NCBI RefSeq assembly: GCF_022234545.1 | Contig: NZ_JAIEUI010000007.1 | Location: 124,001 to 188,000, forward strand | Source of the DNA: Paenibacillus piscarius | Lineage (GTDB): Bacteria > Bacillota > Bacilli > Paenibacillales > Paenibacillaceae | Length of the DNA stretch: 64,000 nucleotides | Direction: 5' to 3' | In this document: positions 17,412 through 26,418 of the stretch, one piece after another | Numbering within the stretch: the stretch's first letter is position 1 | How the letters are laid out: every line of letters starts with the position of its first letter | Made by a program: the position numbers and the translations under genes | Notes under the pieces: generated by a model | What the model was told of the DNA's origin: nothing | The model's database searches: none | The model's input: the letters and a program-made list of their open reading frames with translations, nothing else

Positions 17412-19310
17412 ATGCCAATACTAAGTGAGCTTATCAGACAACATCTGGAGCAGGCCGTCCGCGCCGTCTCCCCAGACCCCGGCCCAGCTGGTCTCCCTCT
17501 GGGAACCGTGGCGCTGGAGCAGCCTGCGAATGCTGATCACGGCGATTATTCCAGCAATATCGCCATGCAGCTGGCCCGTTCCCTGCGCAAGTCCCCGCTT
17601 GTCATCGCAGAGCAGATTGCCGCAGAGATGAAGGCGTCCGGCTCCGTGAACGGGCTGGTGCAGACAATCAGCGTAGCTGCGCCCGGATTCATTAACCTGT
17701 ACTTGAACTGGCAGGCGTGGGCGGAGGCCAAGGATGATTTTGCGCTGCCTCCAGGTGCGGGCCTGAAGGTGATAGTTGAGCATACCTCGGTGAATCCGAA
17801 CAAAAGTATGCACGTCGGCCATCTGAGAAATGCCTGTATCGGCGATGCCCTGGTGCGGATGCTGCGGGCCACCGGCCACACCGTTGAGGTACACAACTAC
17901 GTGGACGATCTCGGCAATCAGCTGGCCGATACGGTGGCCGGTCTGCTGCATGTTCCGCTGGCGGGCGGGCATGTCCGGTTCGGTGATTATTGCTGGGACA
18001 TCTATGCCGAGATCAATAAGACGTATGCACAGCATCCCGAGATGGTCCAGAAGCGGACTGAGATTCTTCACGAGCTGGAGGAAGGTAACGGCAACACGGC
18101 CTGGATGGGCACGCTGGTTGCCGGCCAGATCGTCAGAGAGCATATCGAGGAGATGCGCGGCTTCGGCATAGACTACGACCTGCTGGTATGGGAGAGCAGC
18201 ATTCTGAGAGAGGGCTTCTGGTCAGCCGCCTTCAGCCTGCTGTCGCAGACAGGGGTGTTCGTGCAGGAGACCGAAGGTAAGCTGGCCGGCTGCTGGATTC
18301 TGAAGCAATCGGAAGACAATACAGCGCCGGATGGGCTGGAGGAGCATCAGAAGGACAAGGTGCTGGTGCGCTCGAACGGGATTTTAACCTATACGGCCAA
18401 GGATATTGCCTATCATCTGTGGAAGTTCGGACTGCTGGACAAGGACTTCAAGTACAGTGAATTCACCAGCGGGCTGTGGACGACCGGCTTGACGGGACAG
18501 GCACTGCCTTTTGGACAGGCCGACCGGGTGGTCAATGTCATCGATTACCGGCAGGAGTATCCTCAGGCGATGGTCAAGCAGGCTCTGGAGGCACTGGGGT
18601 TCGGTGAGCAAGCGGACTCGCTGCACCATGTCAGCTACGGCGTAGTCTCGCTTAGTCCCGCATCGGCGGCTGAGCTCGGCATCGACACCTCCGGCGGCAA
18701 AAGCTCCTACGCCATGTCCGGGCGCCAGGGCATCGGCATTAAGGTCGCCGATCTCGTCCAGCTTATGGAGGATACCATCGAAGCCACCCGTTCCGATAAA
18801 AACGGGCTGTCCAGCCGGCTCATCGCCACCGCTGCCATCCGCTACTACCTGCTGCGCTTCAATCTGGGTACCGAGATTGTGTTCGACTTCAAGCAGGCGA
18901 TGGAAATCTCCGGCAATACCGGCGTCTACCTGATGTACGCCTACGCCCGGGCCAGCCGGGTGATTAGTAAGGGCGTTGCGGCGGGCAGTGCGGGCGAGGA
19001 CACGGACAGTGTGACAAGCGGACTGCCGCCCTTCCCGGCGCAGCTTGAAGCCGCTGAACTGGCCCTGCTGCGCCAGCTCAGCCTGTGGCAGGAGATCCTG
19101 TATACCGCCAGCCGGGAGCTGACGCCGAACACAATCTGCAATTATGCCCATAGCTTGGCCTCGCTGTTCAGTAACTTCTACTCCGCCTGCCCGATCCTCA
19201 AAGGGGAAGCGGCAAGCATCGCCTTCCGCCTCTGGCTGACCCGCTGCTTCACCGATACACTGGGCGAGGCGCTGGATGTACTCGGTCTGCCTAAGCCGGA
19301 GCGGATGTAA
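17412..19310 (+). CDS. argS: Arginyl-tRNA synthetase
   Basis: 632 residues, about 70 longer than B. subtilis ArgS (556, from memory). AGGAGG precedes the ATG. The N-terminal Arg-tRNA recognition domain covers about residues 1-100. The class I catalytic core has the HIGH-type motif HVGHLRNACIGD (about residue 135) after EHTSVNPNKSMH, the signature of ArgRS. The C-terminal DALR anticodon-binding domain contains YLMYAYARASRVI. The T-box leader with an Arg specifier confirms the identity independently. A KMSKS motif is not evident, as in many ArgRS. The extra length and divergent sequence may indicate a second ArgRS type. Confidence 0.93.
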   Translation: MPILSELIRQHLEQAVRAVSPDPGPAGLPLGTVALEQPANADHGDYSSNIAMQLARSLRKSPLVIAEQIAAEMKASGSVNGLVQTISVAAPGFINLYLNWQAWAEAKDDFALPPGAGLKVIVEHTSVNPNKSMHVGHLRNACIGDALVRMLRATGHTVEVHNYVDDLGNQLADTVAGLLHVPLAGGHVRFGDYCWDIYAEINKTYAQHPEMVQKRTEILHELEEGNGNTAWMGTLVAGQIVREHIEEMRGFGIDYDLLVWESSILREGFWSAAFSLLSQTGVFVQETEGKLAGCWILKQSEDNTAPDGLEEHQKDKVLVRSNGILTYTAKDIAYHLWKFGLLDKDFKYSEFTSGLWTTGLTGQALPFGQADRVVNVIDYRQEYPQAMVKQALEALGFGEQADSLHHVSYGVVSLSPASAAELGIDTSGGKSSYAMSGRQGIGIKVADLVQLMEDTIEATRSDKNGLSSRLIATAAIRYYLLRFNLGTEIVFDFKQAMEISGNTGVYLMYAYARASRVISKGVAAGSAGEDTDSVTSGLPPFPAQLEAAELALLRQLSLWQEILYTASRELTPNTICNYAHSLASLFSNFYSACPILKGEAASIAFRLWLTRCFTDTLGEALDVLGLPKPERM

Positions 19311-19317
19311 GTAACTG

Positions 19318-19603
19318 TATAGCGGAATCACAGTCCGCTAGGTTCGTGTAAGGTCCGCCGCCGTTGGAGCGTTCTCCATAGCCAGCCATTTAGAGTACAG
19401 GCATGGTCACCAGCGGTGTTACGCGGACTCAGAGGACCTTATTCGCTGAAAAAGCCGGATTTTCTCCCCGTGGCGGACTCAGAGGCTCTTATCCCACCCT
19501 TTGGAGCTGAAATCAGCGCATCAATAGTTACTTAACGGATTCTGTGTCCGCATAATCTGCGCACAGGCAGTAATCCGCCGAAATAGCGGAATCACAGTCC
19601 GCG
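19318..19603 (+). repeat. 182-bp dispersed element, copy 3, plus one extra arm
   Basis: The complete ++-- element spans 19422-19603, with arms at 19422, 19471 (plus), 19531 and 19580 (minus). An extra minus-strand arm lies at 19318-19339. The central TTTGGAGCTGAAAT corresponds to the CATTTGGAGCTCGAA of the other copies. The region fills the gap between argS and the second tRNA-Arg, and holds no gene I can support. Read from the minus strand it aligns with the two copies downstream of the first tRNA-Arg. Confidence 0.82.
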
Positions 19604-19652
19604 AGGTTCGTGCTGGGTTCGCTGCGCGCCTGGGTTCTCCTCCCCCAGACAT

Positions 19653-19680
19653 CAAAACAGCCTTCCAATGGAAGGCTGCT
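19653..19680 (-). terminator. Terminator of the second tRNA-Arg
   Basis: On the minus strand CAGCCTTCC / GGAAGGCTG with a three-base loop, then TTTT. It is clearly related to the terminator behind the first tRNA-Arg. Confidence 0.85.
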
Positions 19681-19687
19681 GATGTGA

Positions 19688-19761
19688 CGTCCCGGAAGGG
19701 ATTCGAACCCCCGACCGTGCGCTTAGAAGGCGCATGCTCTATCCAGCTGAGCTACCGGGAC
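19688..19761 (-). tRNA. tRNA-Arg, anticodon TCT, second copy
   Basis: Base-for-base identical to the tRNA at 622-695, but on the minus strand. The flanks are also related: TGTTCAT just before the 5' end, and GACGTCA, a terminator hairpin and GAGAACCCAGGCG after the 3' end. The two loci therefore form a long inverted repeat pair about 19 kb apart. Confidence 0.97.
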
Positions 19762-19844
19762 ATGAACACTATGTATTAATGCAACGTTATTCATTATAAC
19801 TGATTCAGCAGAATTTTCAAGACCAAACTCTTCCAGAACAAGAA

Positions 19845-19873
19845 GCTTTCCGTGACCCCCGTGCACGGAAAGC
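19845..19873 (-). terminator. Terminator of the 118-residue gene
   Basis: GCTTTCCGTG and CACGGAAAGC form a perfect 10-bp stem; on the minus strand it is followed by TTCTTGTTCT, a weak T tract. It may serve mainly the minus-strand gene ending at 19920. Confidence 0.6.
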
Positions 19874-19919
19874 CTCCCTTCTATAGGTCAAGCCCTGATA
19901 GGATCGCCGGGAAATCGCG

Positions 19920-20276
19920 TTAGGGAAGCTGCCGGAAATGCTCGCCCAGCTGCCGCTTCAGGTCGCCGAAGATCAGCAGCTCACGCTGGAACTTGGAACG
20001 CTCATCCTCCGGGCTCATCACCGGGCTGCCGGTGAAGCCGCTGACCGTCACATCCTTGAAGGCATCATGGAGATTGTTGTCGAACCAGTCGGTGGACGTA
20101 TCCGCATCATTCGTCAGAATCCGGACAATCTCGTAGCCGTCCTCGCGCCGGTCCTCCACAATATACACGAGCAGCGGAAGATCGCCTACCGCTCCGGGCA
20201 GTACGCCAACCTCTGCGCAGGGCGCACCGTCGTATTCGGTCATTCTGCGGATTTTGGCGTCTTTAATGTAATACAC
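19920..20276 (-). CDS. Unknown cytoplasmic protein
   Basis: 118 residues from a GTG start (20276) with GGAGGG about 11 bases upstream. The sequence is acidic with a mixed alpha/beta look (DLPLLVYIVEDRREDGYEIV; ILTNDADTSTDWFDNNLHDA) and a helical C-terminus (RELLIFGDLKRQLGEHFRQL). No membrane segment or named motif. It is divergent from asnB, with about 150 bases between them, and has its own terminator. Function unknown. Confidence 0.7.
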   Translation of the reverse strand: MYYIKDAKIRRMTEYDGAPCAEVGVLPGAVGDLPLLVYIVEDRREDGYEIVRILTNDADTSTDWFDNNLHDAFKDVTVSGFTGSPVMSPEDERSKFQRELLIFGDLKRQLGEHFRQLP

Positions 20277-20423
20277 TTGTCATCATCCCTCCTGGCAAAT
20301 TTCCCTCTCCCCTAGTGTTCGGATAAGGACATACATTTTATGCCTTCAATCGGCATATATCTGAATTACTTGGCAAAAAAGAAAGGACAGACAACAATCG
20401 CACAAAAGAGAGGATGAATAGTC

Positions 20424-22268
20424 ATGTGCGGAATAACCGGATTTGTCCAGTGGCGCGGTGATCTTACAGGGCACTCGCAACTGCTTGTCAGAATGACTGA
20501 AACGTTGGCGAACCGCGGACCGGACGCAGCCGGAACCTGGATTTCAGGCCCGATCGCCTTCGGACACCGCCGGCTCAGCGTCATCGACCCTGAGAACGGT
20601 GCACAGCCGATGATTGCCCGCCATGACGATAAGGTGTACGCCATAGTCTACAACGGCGAGTTATACAATGCCCCTGAGCTGAAAAAGGAGCTGAAGCAGC
20701 GCGGGCACCATTTTCTCACCGAATGCGATACCGAGGTGCTGCTCCATGCCTATATTGAATGGGGACCGGACTGCACAGAGAAGCTCAATGGCATCTTCGC
20801 CTTTGCCGTCTGGGACAGTCTGCGCGATCAGGTCTTCCTGGCCCGTGACCGCCTGGGTGTGAAGCCGTTGTTCTACAGCCAGGTGGACGATGTCTTCGTG
20901 TTCGGCTCGGAGCCCAAGGCGCTGCTGCAGCATCCCAAGATTCAGCCGAAGGTCGGACCGGAAGGACTGGCAGAAATTTTCATCATCGGTCCGGCCCGCA
21001 CCCCGGGACAGGGGGTATACCAAGATATATTCGAGCTTCGTCCCGGTCATGCCATGATTTATAGCCGCAGCGGCATCCGTTCTTATGCCTATTGGGAGCT
21101 GGAGAGCGTCCAGCACACGGATAATGTGGAGGAGACGGCGGCGCGGGTGCGCGAGCTGCTTCAGGATACACTTGAGCGCCAGCTGGTCTCGGACGTCCCC
21201 GTCTGCTCGCTGCTCTCCGGCGGGCTGGACTCCAGTGCTTTGACTGCCCTTGCCGTGGATTACTACAACCGGACCGGCCAGGGCCGCATCGATACCTTCT
21301 CGGTAGACTATGTCGACAACGATAAGCATTTCAAAAGCCATGCCTTCCAGCCCGGAGCCGACGGCCCCTGGATTCAGCGGATGATCGACGAGCTCAAGAC
21401 GAACCATCATTTTATTGCTTTTGACACCCCGGAGCTGGTCGCTGCACTCGACAATGCTCTCTACTCCCGCGACCTGCCCGGGATGACCGATGTGGATTCA
21501 TCGCTGTATCTGTTCTGCCAGGAGATCAAGAAGAAGGCTACGGTCGCCATCTCCGGCGAAGCGGCAGACGAAATCTTCGGCGGCTACCCCTGGTTCCACC
21601 GTGAGGAGATGCTGTCGTCGGGCACTTTTCCCTGGTCAGTAGCTCCCAAAATGCGCGCCGGGCTGCTGTCGCCGGAGATCCGGGAGTGGATACGTCCGCT
21701 GGAGTATCTGGGTGACCGTTACAGCGATGCCGTAGCTGAAGTCCCCAAGCTGGACGGCGAGACCGGCAAACAGGCCCAGATGCGCGTGATGTCTTATCTC
21801 AACATTACCCGCTTCATGCCGACGCTGCTGGACCGCAAGGACCGGATGAGCATGGGGGTGGGCCTGGAGGTCCGCGTGCCGTATTGCGACCACCGGCTGG
21901 TACAATATGTGTTCAACATTCCCTGGGAAATTAAAACAGTTGGCAACCGGGAGAAAGGGATTCTGCGCAAAGCGCTGGAGGGTGTACTGCCTGACGATGT
22001 GCTCTACCGCAAAAAAAGCCCGTACCCCAAAACGCATAATCCCGCTTATCTGAACATGGTGCGTTCGCAGATGCTGAGCATTCTGGATGATCCGTCCTCC
22101 CCCATTCTGCCGCTGATTGATCCGGCCAAAATCCGGGAAATCGCCGCATCGCCAGAGTCCTCCTCCAACCTGCCGTGGTTCGGCCAGCTGATGTCCGGCC
22201 CGCAATTATTCGCCTATCTGGCCCAGGTCAACCTGTGGCTAAAAACATACAATGTGTCGATCGGCTGA
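20424..22268 (+). CDS. asnB: Asparagine synthase, glutamine-hydrolysing
   Basis: 614 residues. MCGITGF puts the nucleophilic Cys at position 2 of the mature enzyme, with the class II glutaminase domain over about residues 1-210 (GHRRLSVID, YNGELYN). The synthetase domain starts with the ATP pyrophosphatase loop SLLSGGLDSSAL at about residue 262, and has ISGEAADEIFGGYPW later. It converts aspartate to asparagine with glutamine as ammonia donor. It is monocistronic, closed by a strong terminator. Paenibacilli often carry several asnB-like genes, so the exact paralogue is open. Confidence 0.95.
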   Translation: MCGITGFVQWRGDLTGHSQLLVRMTETLANRGPDAAGTWISGPIAFGHRRLSVIDPENGAQPMIARHDDKVYAIVYNGELYNAPELKKELKQRGHHFLTECDTEVLLHAYIEWGPDCTEKLNGIFAFAVWDSLRDQVFLARDRLGVKPLFYSQVDDVFVFGSEPKALLQHPKIQPKVGPEGLAEIFIIGPARTPGQGVYQDIFELRPGHAMIYSRSGIRSYAYWELESVQHTDNVEETAARVRELLQDTLERQLVSDVPVCSLLSGGLDSSALTALAVDYYNRTGQGRIDTFSVDYVDNDKHFKSHAFQPGADGPWIQRMIDELKTNHHFIAFDTPELVAALDNALYSRDLPGMTDVDSSLYLFCQEIKKKATVAISGEAADEIFGGYPWFHREEMLSSGTFPWSVAPKMRAGLLSPEIREWIRPLEYLGDRYSDAVAEVPKLDGETGKQAQMRVMSYLNITRFMPTLLDRKDRMSMGVGLEVRVPYCDHRLVQYVFNIPWEIKTVGNREKGILRKALEGVLPDDVLYRKKSPYPKTHNPAYLNMVRSQMLSILDDPSSPILPLIDPAKIREIAASPESSSNLPWFGQLMSGPQLFAYLAQVNLWLKTYNVSIG

Positions 22269-22287
22269 TGCACCACATCACGCAAGC

Positions 22288-22330
22288 AAAAAACAGCGGC
22301 TCTCCTTTTAGAGAATCGCTGTTTTTGTTT
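22288..22330. terminator. Bidirectional terminator between asnB and the convergent methyltransferase gene
   Basis: AAACAGCGGCTCTC and GAGAATCGCTGTTT form an interrupted stem followed by TTGTTTTT on the plus strand; on the minus strand the stem is followed by TTTGCTTGC. Confidence 0.8.
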
Positions 22331-22338
22331 TTCCAGCC

Positions 22339-23094
22339 TTATTTCTCAGCGCAAATCATGAACATCGGTGTTGACCGGTACAAGACCTGCTGTTTCTCCT
22401 CCAGCACCTTACCGTTCAGCTTCTCTTCCGTATAGACAGAGGAGAAGCCAAGCTCTGTGAGTGTCCGCACATCCCACTCCGGCCGCCACTCTCTGGTCAG
22501 CGGCAGGGCAAGGCTCAGACGGTCAGTCTCTTCAACGTCCTTATGATGCGGAAGCTCACCATAGCCCTTATCCATATAAGCCTGCTGATCCTCCCTATGC
22601 TTCCGCGCCATCTCTTCATCCCATAGATGACGGTTCCAGTTGGCATCGAACACCAGCAGCCGTCCCCCCGGCTTAAGTACTCTTCCCCATTCCTTATAGG
22701 CTGCCTGAGGATCGGCAAGACTCCATGTGACATTGCGGCAGACAATTAGATCAAAGCTCCCGGCAGCAAAATCCAGCTTGTGCGAGTCCATCTTGCGGAA
22801 CGTAACGTTGACCCCTTCCCGGCTGGAATGGATACGCGCCTCTTCCAGCATATTGTCTGTGCAATCAATTGCCGTAACTAAATGCCCGGCGCTTGAGAGA
22901 ATGACGGAGAAGAAGCCTGGACCACAGCCAATATCCAGAACATGCAGGCTCTCCTTCTGCGGAGCATGCTCAAGGATCAGCTTCAGCCACGCCTCCCGCT
23001 GGAAGCCGTTCAGTTCCTTTTGAATGCCTTCACTGTACAGCTCTGCTTCGCCTTCCCAATACTGTTCTACCTCTTGTTGTATACTCAATCCCAT
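22339..23094 (-). CDS. SAM-dependent methyltransferase, last gene of the Zur-controlled ABC operon
   Basis: 251 residues. The SAM-binding motif VLDIGCGPGFFSVIL (about residue 52) is followed by ITAIDCTDNML, FDLIVCRNVTWSL and LKPGGRLLVFDAN, a class I methyltransferase of the UbiE/Methyltransf_11 type. GAAGGAGTG precedes the ATG. It lies 27 bases after the binding-protein gene and before a terminator, so it is the sixth gene of the transporter operon. The substrate is not readable. Position suggests it modifies a metal-chelating ligand or the metallophore import process, which is inference. Confidence 0.85.
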   Translation of the reverse strand: MGLSIQQEVEQYWEGEAELYSEGIQKELNGFQREAWLKLILEHAPQKESLHVLDIGCGPGFFSVILSSAGHLVTAIDCTDNMLEEARIHSSREGVNVTFRKMDSHKLDFAAGSFDLIVCRNVTWSLADPQAAYKEWGRVLKPGGRLLVFDANWNRHLWDEEMARKHREDQQAYMDKGYGELPHHKDVEETDRLSLALPLTREWRPEWDVRTLTELGFSSVYTEEKLNGKVLEEKQQVLYRSTPMFMICAEK

Positions 23095-23121
23095 TCACTC
23101 CTTCGTGGCAAGTACATTACC

Positions 23122-24756
23122 TTAATCATTACTACCCACATCCAGCTGGTTCCAAAGAATAGGCGTGAACGTGGTGTATCCCGGCTTGAATCCGGTCACT
23201 CTATGATTTACAGCCAATATGTCATCAGGGAAATATACAGCTGCAAACATCGCTTCCTGATACATTCTTAAGAATAAGGAATCATAGGCACTCTGACGTT
23301 CCTGAAGATCCATGGCTCCGACTGCGGTATCAATCTGAGCTTCCAGCTCCGCATCCGACCATACCACAGCGGGTGCTTCAGCTGTCCGGTGGAACAGGGA
23401 CAACAAGAACGAATGAGGATTATAGGCATCATCATAGGTCCGATACAGGATAAGATCATAAGCTTTGCTCGTCCATAAGGCATCATAATAGGCATTTGGC
23501 TCAAGCACCTGAAGATTGACAGCAATGCCAATCTCTTTGAGCTCGGACTGAATCAGTTCACTGATGGTCTTCCATTCCGGATATTCGGCTTGCTGAAGCA
23601 CAAGATTGAACTCAAGCGGCATTCCGTCCTTATCAGCAATTCCATCTCCATCCGAATCCTTATAGCCGGCAGCTGCCAGCAGTTGCTTGGCTTCCTCCGG
23701 ATCGAAGCCGTACCATGTGTTATTCGACTCTGTGACATAGGGAATGGTCAGCGGGAACAAGCCTTTGGCCTCCTGTCCGATGCCGTTCATAAGATCGTCT
23801 ACAATGCTTTTTTTGTTCATCGCGAGATTAATCGCTTTGCGGACATTCAAGTCTTGCAGAGCAGGCGTATTATAGTTGAAAATCATGAAATGTGAGCTCG
23901 TTCCCGGTGTCTTTTGCAGGCTTAGTGCGGCATCCGCTTCGATTAAGGGTACACTTTCAACCGGGATTTTTCCCATTTGTCCTCCGGCAATGTCCACATC
24001 CCCGCTTTGCAGCGCCAGTATTCTGGACTGCGGATCAGGAATTACCTTCATAATGATTTTGGACAGCTTCGGCTTCTCTCCCCAATAATTAGGATTGCTG
24101 ACCAGCACCGCCTCCTGATCGGTCTTATAGCTCTCTGCCATCCAGGCACCGGTTCCAATCGCTTTGACAAAAGTACCGTTAATATCACCTGCCGGCTCCA
24201 CTGCGGTAGGGCTGATAATCCGTACCGGTCTGGCAAAGGACAGCTCGGTCAGGAAAGGATAATACGCTTTGTTGAATGTCATAGTAATGGTATGCTCGTC
24301 CACAACATCAAGAGATTCCATAGCGGTAGCTACATTCAGCGAGTTGGACGGGTCCTTAATCCAGCGTTCGAAGGAGAACTTGACCGCCTCCGCATTAAAT
24401 TCCGTACCGTCTGAGAACTTGACGCCCTGACGAAGATGGAAGGTATAGACCTTTCCGTCCTCTGAGATGTCCCATGACTCCGCAAGCGAAGGCACAATCT
24501 CACCCTTCTCGCCGTACTCTACTAATCCGTCGTATATCATCGCATGCACATTCATCGAGCCGTCATAGGCCCCGGCATCCAGCCGGTCGAGGCCGGCATC
24601 AGCCGATATGGCGACAGTAATCGCCTTGCCCCCGGATTCAGAGGTTTGGGCTGCTCTATCAGAATTACTACAACCTGACACTCCCATAATGATTACGAGA
24701 AGCATGAAGAATAGCGGTGTTGCTAATACACTTTTTAACTTTGAGCGGGTTCTCAT
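23122..24756 (-). CDS. ABC importer solute-binding lipoprotein (peptide/nickel type)
   Basis: 544 residues from the ATG at 24756, preceded by AAAGGAG. The frame continues upstream but that part is the end of the ATPase gene in another frame. The signal peptide ends in the lipobox VSGCSN, so the protein is membrane-anchored. Family 5 solute-binding features follow: YDGLVEYGEKGEIVPSLAES, VYTFHLRQGVKFSDGTEFNA, FNYNTPALQDLNVRKAINLA. ATGA overlap couples it to the ATPase. Family members bind oligopeptides, nickel, or metal-opine complexes. The Zur box on the operon points to zinc. Confidence 0.92.
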   Translation of the reverse strand: MRTRSKLKSVLATPLFFMLLVIIMGVSGCSNSDRAAQTSESGGKAITVAISADAGLDRLDAGAYDGSMNVHAMIYDGLVEYGEKGEIVPSLAESWDISEDGKVYTFHLRQGVKFSDGTEFNAEAVKFSFERWIKDPSNSLNVATAMESLDVVDEHTITMTFNKAYYPFLTELSFARPVRIISPTAVEPAGDINGTFVKAIGTGAWMAESYKTDQEAVLVSNPNYWGEKPKLSKIIMKVIPDPQSRILALQSGDVDIAGGQMGKIPVESVPLIEADAALSLQKTPGTSSHFMIFNYNTPALQDLNVRKAINLAMNKKSIVDDLMNGIGQEAKGLFPLTIPYVTESNNTWYGFDPEEAKQLLAAAGYKDSDGDGIADKDGMPLEFNLVLQQAEYPEWKTISELIQSELKEIGIAVNLQVLEPNAYYDALWTSKAYDLILYRTYDDAYNPHSFLLSLFHRTAEAPAVVWSDAELEAQIDTAVGAMDLQERQSAYDSLFLRMYQEAMFAAVYFPDDILAVNHRVTGFKPGYTTFTPILWNQLDVGSND

Positions 24757-25583
24757 CCTCTGTACTCCTTTTCTCTGTCTTTTCTCCTTAAGCGGGGGTC
24801 TTGCACCGGTACCGAGGAGAGCAATCTTCTTGTATACGGGTGGTCTGCCTGCTGCATGATATGCGCACCTGTTTGCTTCTCCACAATCCCCCCTTGAACC
24901 ATCACAGCTACGCTGTCGCAAAAACGGTTGACTACGGACAAGTCATGTGTAATGAACACGTAGGATAATCCCAGCTCCCGCTTCAATGCCTGCAGCAGAT
25001 CCATCATTTGCTTCCGCAGAGTGACATCGAGACTTGAGAACGGTTCATCACAGATAATCAGCTCCGGGCGCAGGGCGATGGCTCTGGCAATTCCGACCCT
25101 CTGCTGCTGGCCGCCGCTGAGTTCATGCGGATAACTGTGAATGTACTTCCGCTCAAGTCCTACAAGCTCTAGCGTGTCAGCTACCCTTCCCCGGCGTGCA
25201 CCGGCCTTCCGCTCCCCGTAGTTCCGAAGAGGCTCTCCGATAATTTGCTCTACGGTAAACAAGGGATTGAAGGAAGCCAGGCTGTTCTGGAACACCATCT
25301 GCATCCTGCTGCGGAGCTTACGCATCTCGCTGAAGCTCCAGTCTGTATAATCCACACTCCGGTACAGTACCCTTCCAGAGGTCGGCTTCTCCAGTCCCAG
25401 CAAGAGTCTGGCCAAGGTGCTCTTCCCGCAGCCGCTCTCACCCACCAGTCCCAGGGTTTCTCCGCTCTCCAGACTGAGGGACACATCATTCACCGCTTGT
25501 ACACTCCTGGCTTCAGGTGTGAACCACCCCCTTTTCATGCTATATTGTTTGTTCAGGCCTACCGCCTCCAGCAGCTTCACCAA
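24753..25583 (-). CDS. ABC importer ATP-binding protein (OppF/NikE/CntF type)
   Basis: 276 residues. Walker A GESGCGKST (about residue 46), signature ELSGGQQQRVGIARA (about 155), Walker B LIICDEPFSSLDV, switch FITHDLSV. The start is TTG at 25583 or the next codon, GTG, with GGGAGTG upstream. It energises import together with the companion ATPase at 25622-26407, separated by about 40 bases. Its end overlaps the binding-protein start. The C-terminus (SSVPVQDPRLRRKDREKEY) resembles OppF/DppF but lacks the full oligopeptide-transporter tail. Confidence 0.92.
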   Translation of the reverse strand: MVKLLEAVGLNKQYSMKRGWFTPEARSVQAVNDVSLSLESGETLGLVGESGCGKSTLARLLLGLEKPTSGRVLYRSVDYTDWSFSEMRKLRSRMQMVFQNSLASFNPLFTVEQIIGEPLRNYGERKAGARRGRVADTLELVGLERKYIHSYPHELSGGQQQRVGIARAIALRPELIICDEPFSSLDVTLRKQMMDLLQALKRELGLSYVFITHDLSVVNRFCDSVAVMVQGGIVEKQTGAHIMQQADHPYTRRLLSSVPVQDPRLRRKDREKEYRG

Positions 25584-25621
25584 TCACCACACTCCCAGCA
25601 AGTCATGTAATATTATGGTTG

Positions 25622-26407
25622 TTATCTGCAATCCATTAAGTATTTAGTGTAGGGATGCACGGGTCTCGAAAAGATGTCAAAGACGTCTCCTGATTCCACA
25701 ATCCTGCCCGATTTCATTACATAGACATAGTCTGCAAGCTCAGCGACCACGCCGAGATCATGCGTAATGAGCAGGATCCCCATATGATTCGCCTGTCTGA
25801 TCCGGTCCAGCTCCTTGAGAATCTGTGCTTGAATGGTTACATCCAGCGCCGTTGTGGGTTCATCTGCAATTAGCAAGCCCGCTCCGGAAGCCAGTGCGAT
25901 AGCAATCATGACCCGTTGGCACATCCCGCCGCTAATTTGAAACGGATATTTAGTGAATAGCTGTACAGGATCGCTAAGACCTGCTTGCTGCATCTGCTCC
26001 ATGGCCAGCTGCTTGGCTGCTTGTCCAGTGACTTGCCGGTGCAAGGTAATCGTCTCCATAATCTGCCTTCCAATCGGGAGCACAGGATTCAATGCGTTCA
26101 CGGGATCTTGAAAAATAACTGACATTTCGCTCCCCCGGAGCTTCCTTAGCTGCCGGGGAGAGCACTCCCGGAGATTGTTGCCGCGAAGCCATATCTCTCC
26201 GCTGTCAATGACGCCTGGAGGATCCACTAATCCCAGAATAGACATCGCCGTAACACTTTTACCGCTTCCGCTCTCGCCGACCAGAGCAACAATCTGCCCG
26301 GATCTCACTTCGAGACTGACATCCTCTACAGCCCTGACCTGCTGACTTCCCGTATGGAAGCTGGTGTACAAATGACTGACCTTCAGCAGTGTAGATTCAT
26401 TGTTCAT
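25622..26407 (-). CDS. ABC importer ATP-binding protein (OppD/NikD/CntD type)
   Basis: 261 residues if the ATG at 26407 is used; a GTG at 26422 overlapping the permease stop (GTGA) is the alternative, and the ribosome site GGGAGG fits neither start well. Walker [10 protein letters not shown], the Q-loop context [17 protein letters not shown], signature [19 protein letters not shown], Walker [14 protein letters not shown] and [14 protein letters not shown] are all present. It pairs with the OppF-type ATPase. The Met-Cys in the signature loop is normal for this subfamily. Confidence 0.9.
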   Translation of the reverse strand: MNNESTLLKVSHLYTSFHTGSQQVRAVEDVSLEVRSGQIVALVGESGSGKSVTAMSILGLVDPPGVIDSGEIWLRGNNLRECSPRQLRKLRGSEMSVIFQDPVNALNPVLPIGRQIMETITLHRQVTGQAAKQLAMEQMQQAGLSDPVQLFTKYPFQISGGMCQRVMIAIALASGAGLLIADEPTTALDVTIQAQILKELDRIRQANHMGILLITHDLGVVAELADYVYVMKSGRIVESGDVFDIFSRPVHPYTKYLMDCR

Positions 26408-26418
26408 GTACCGGATGT

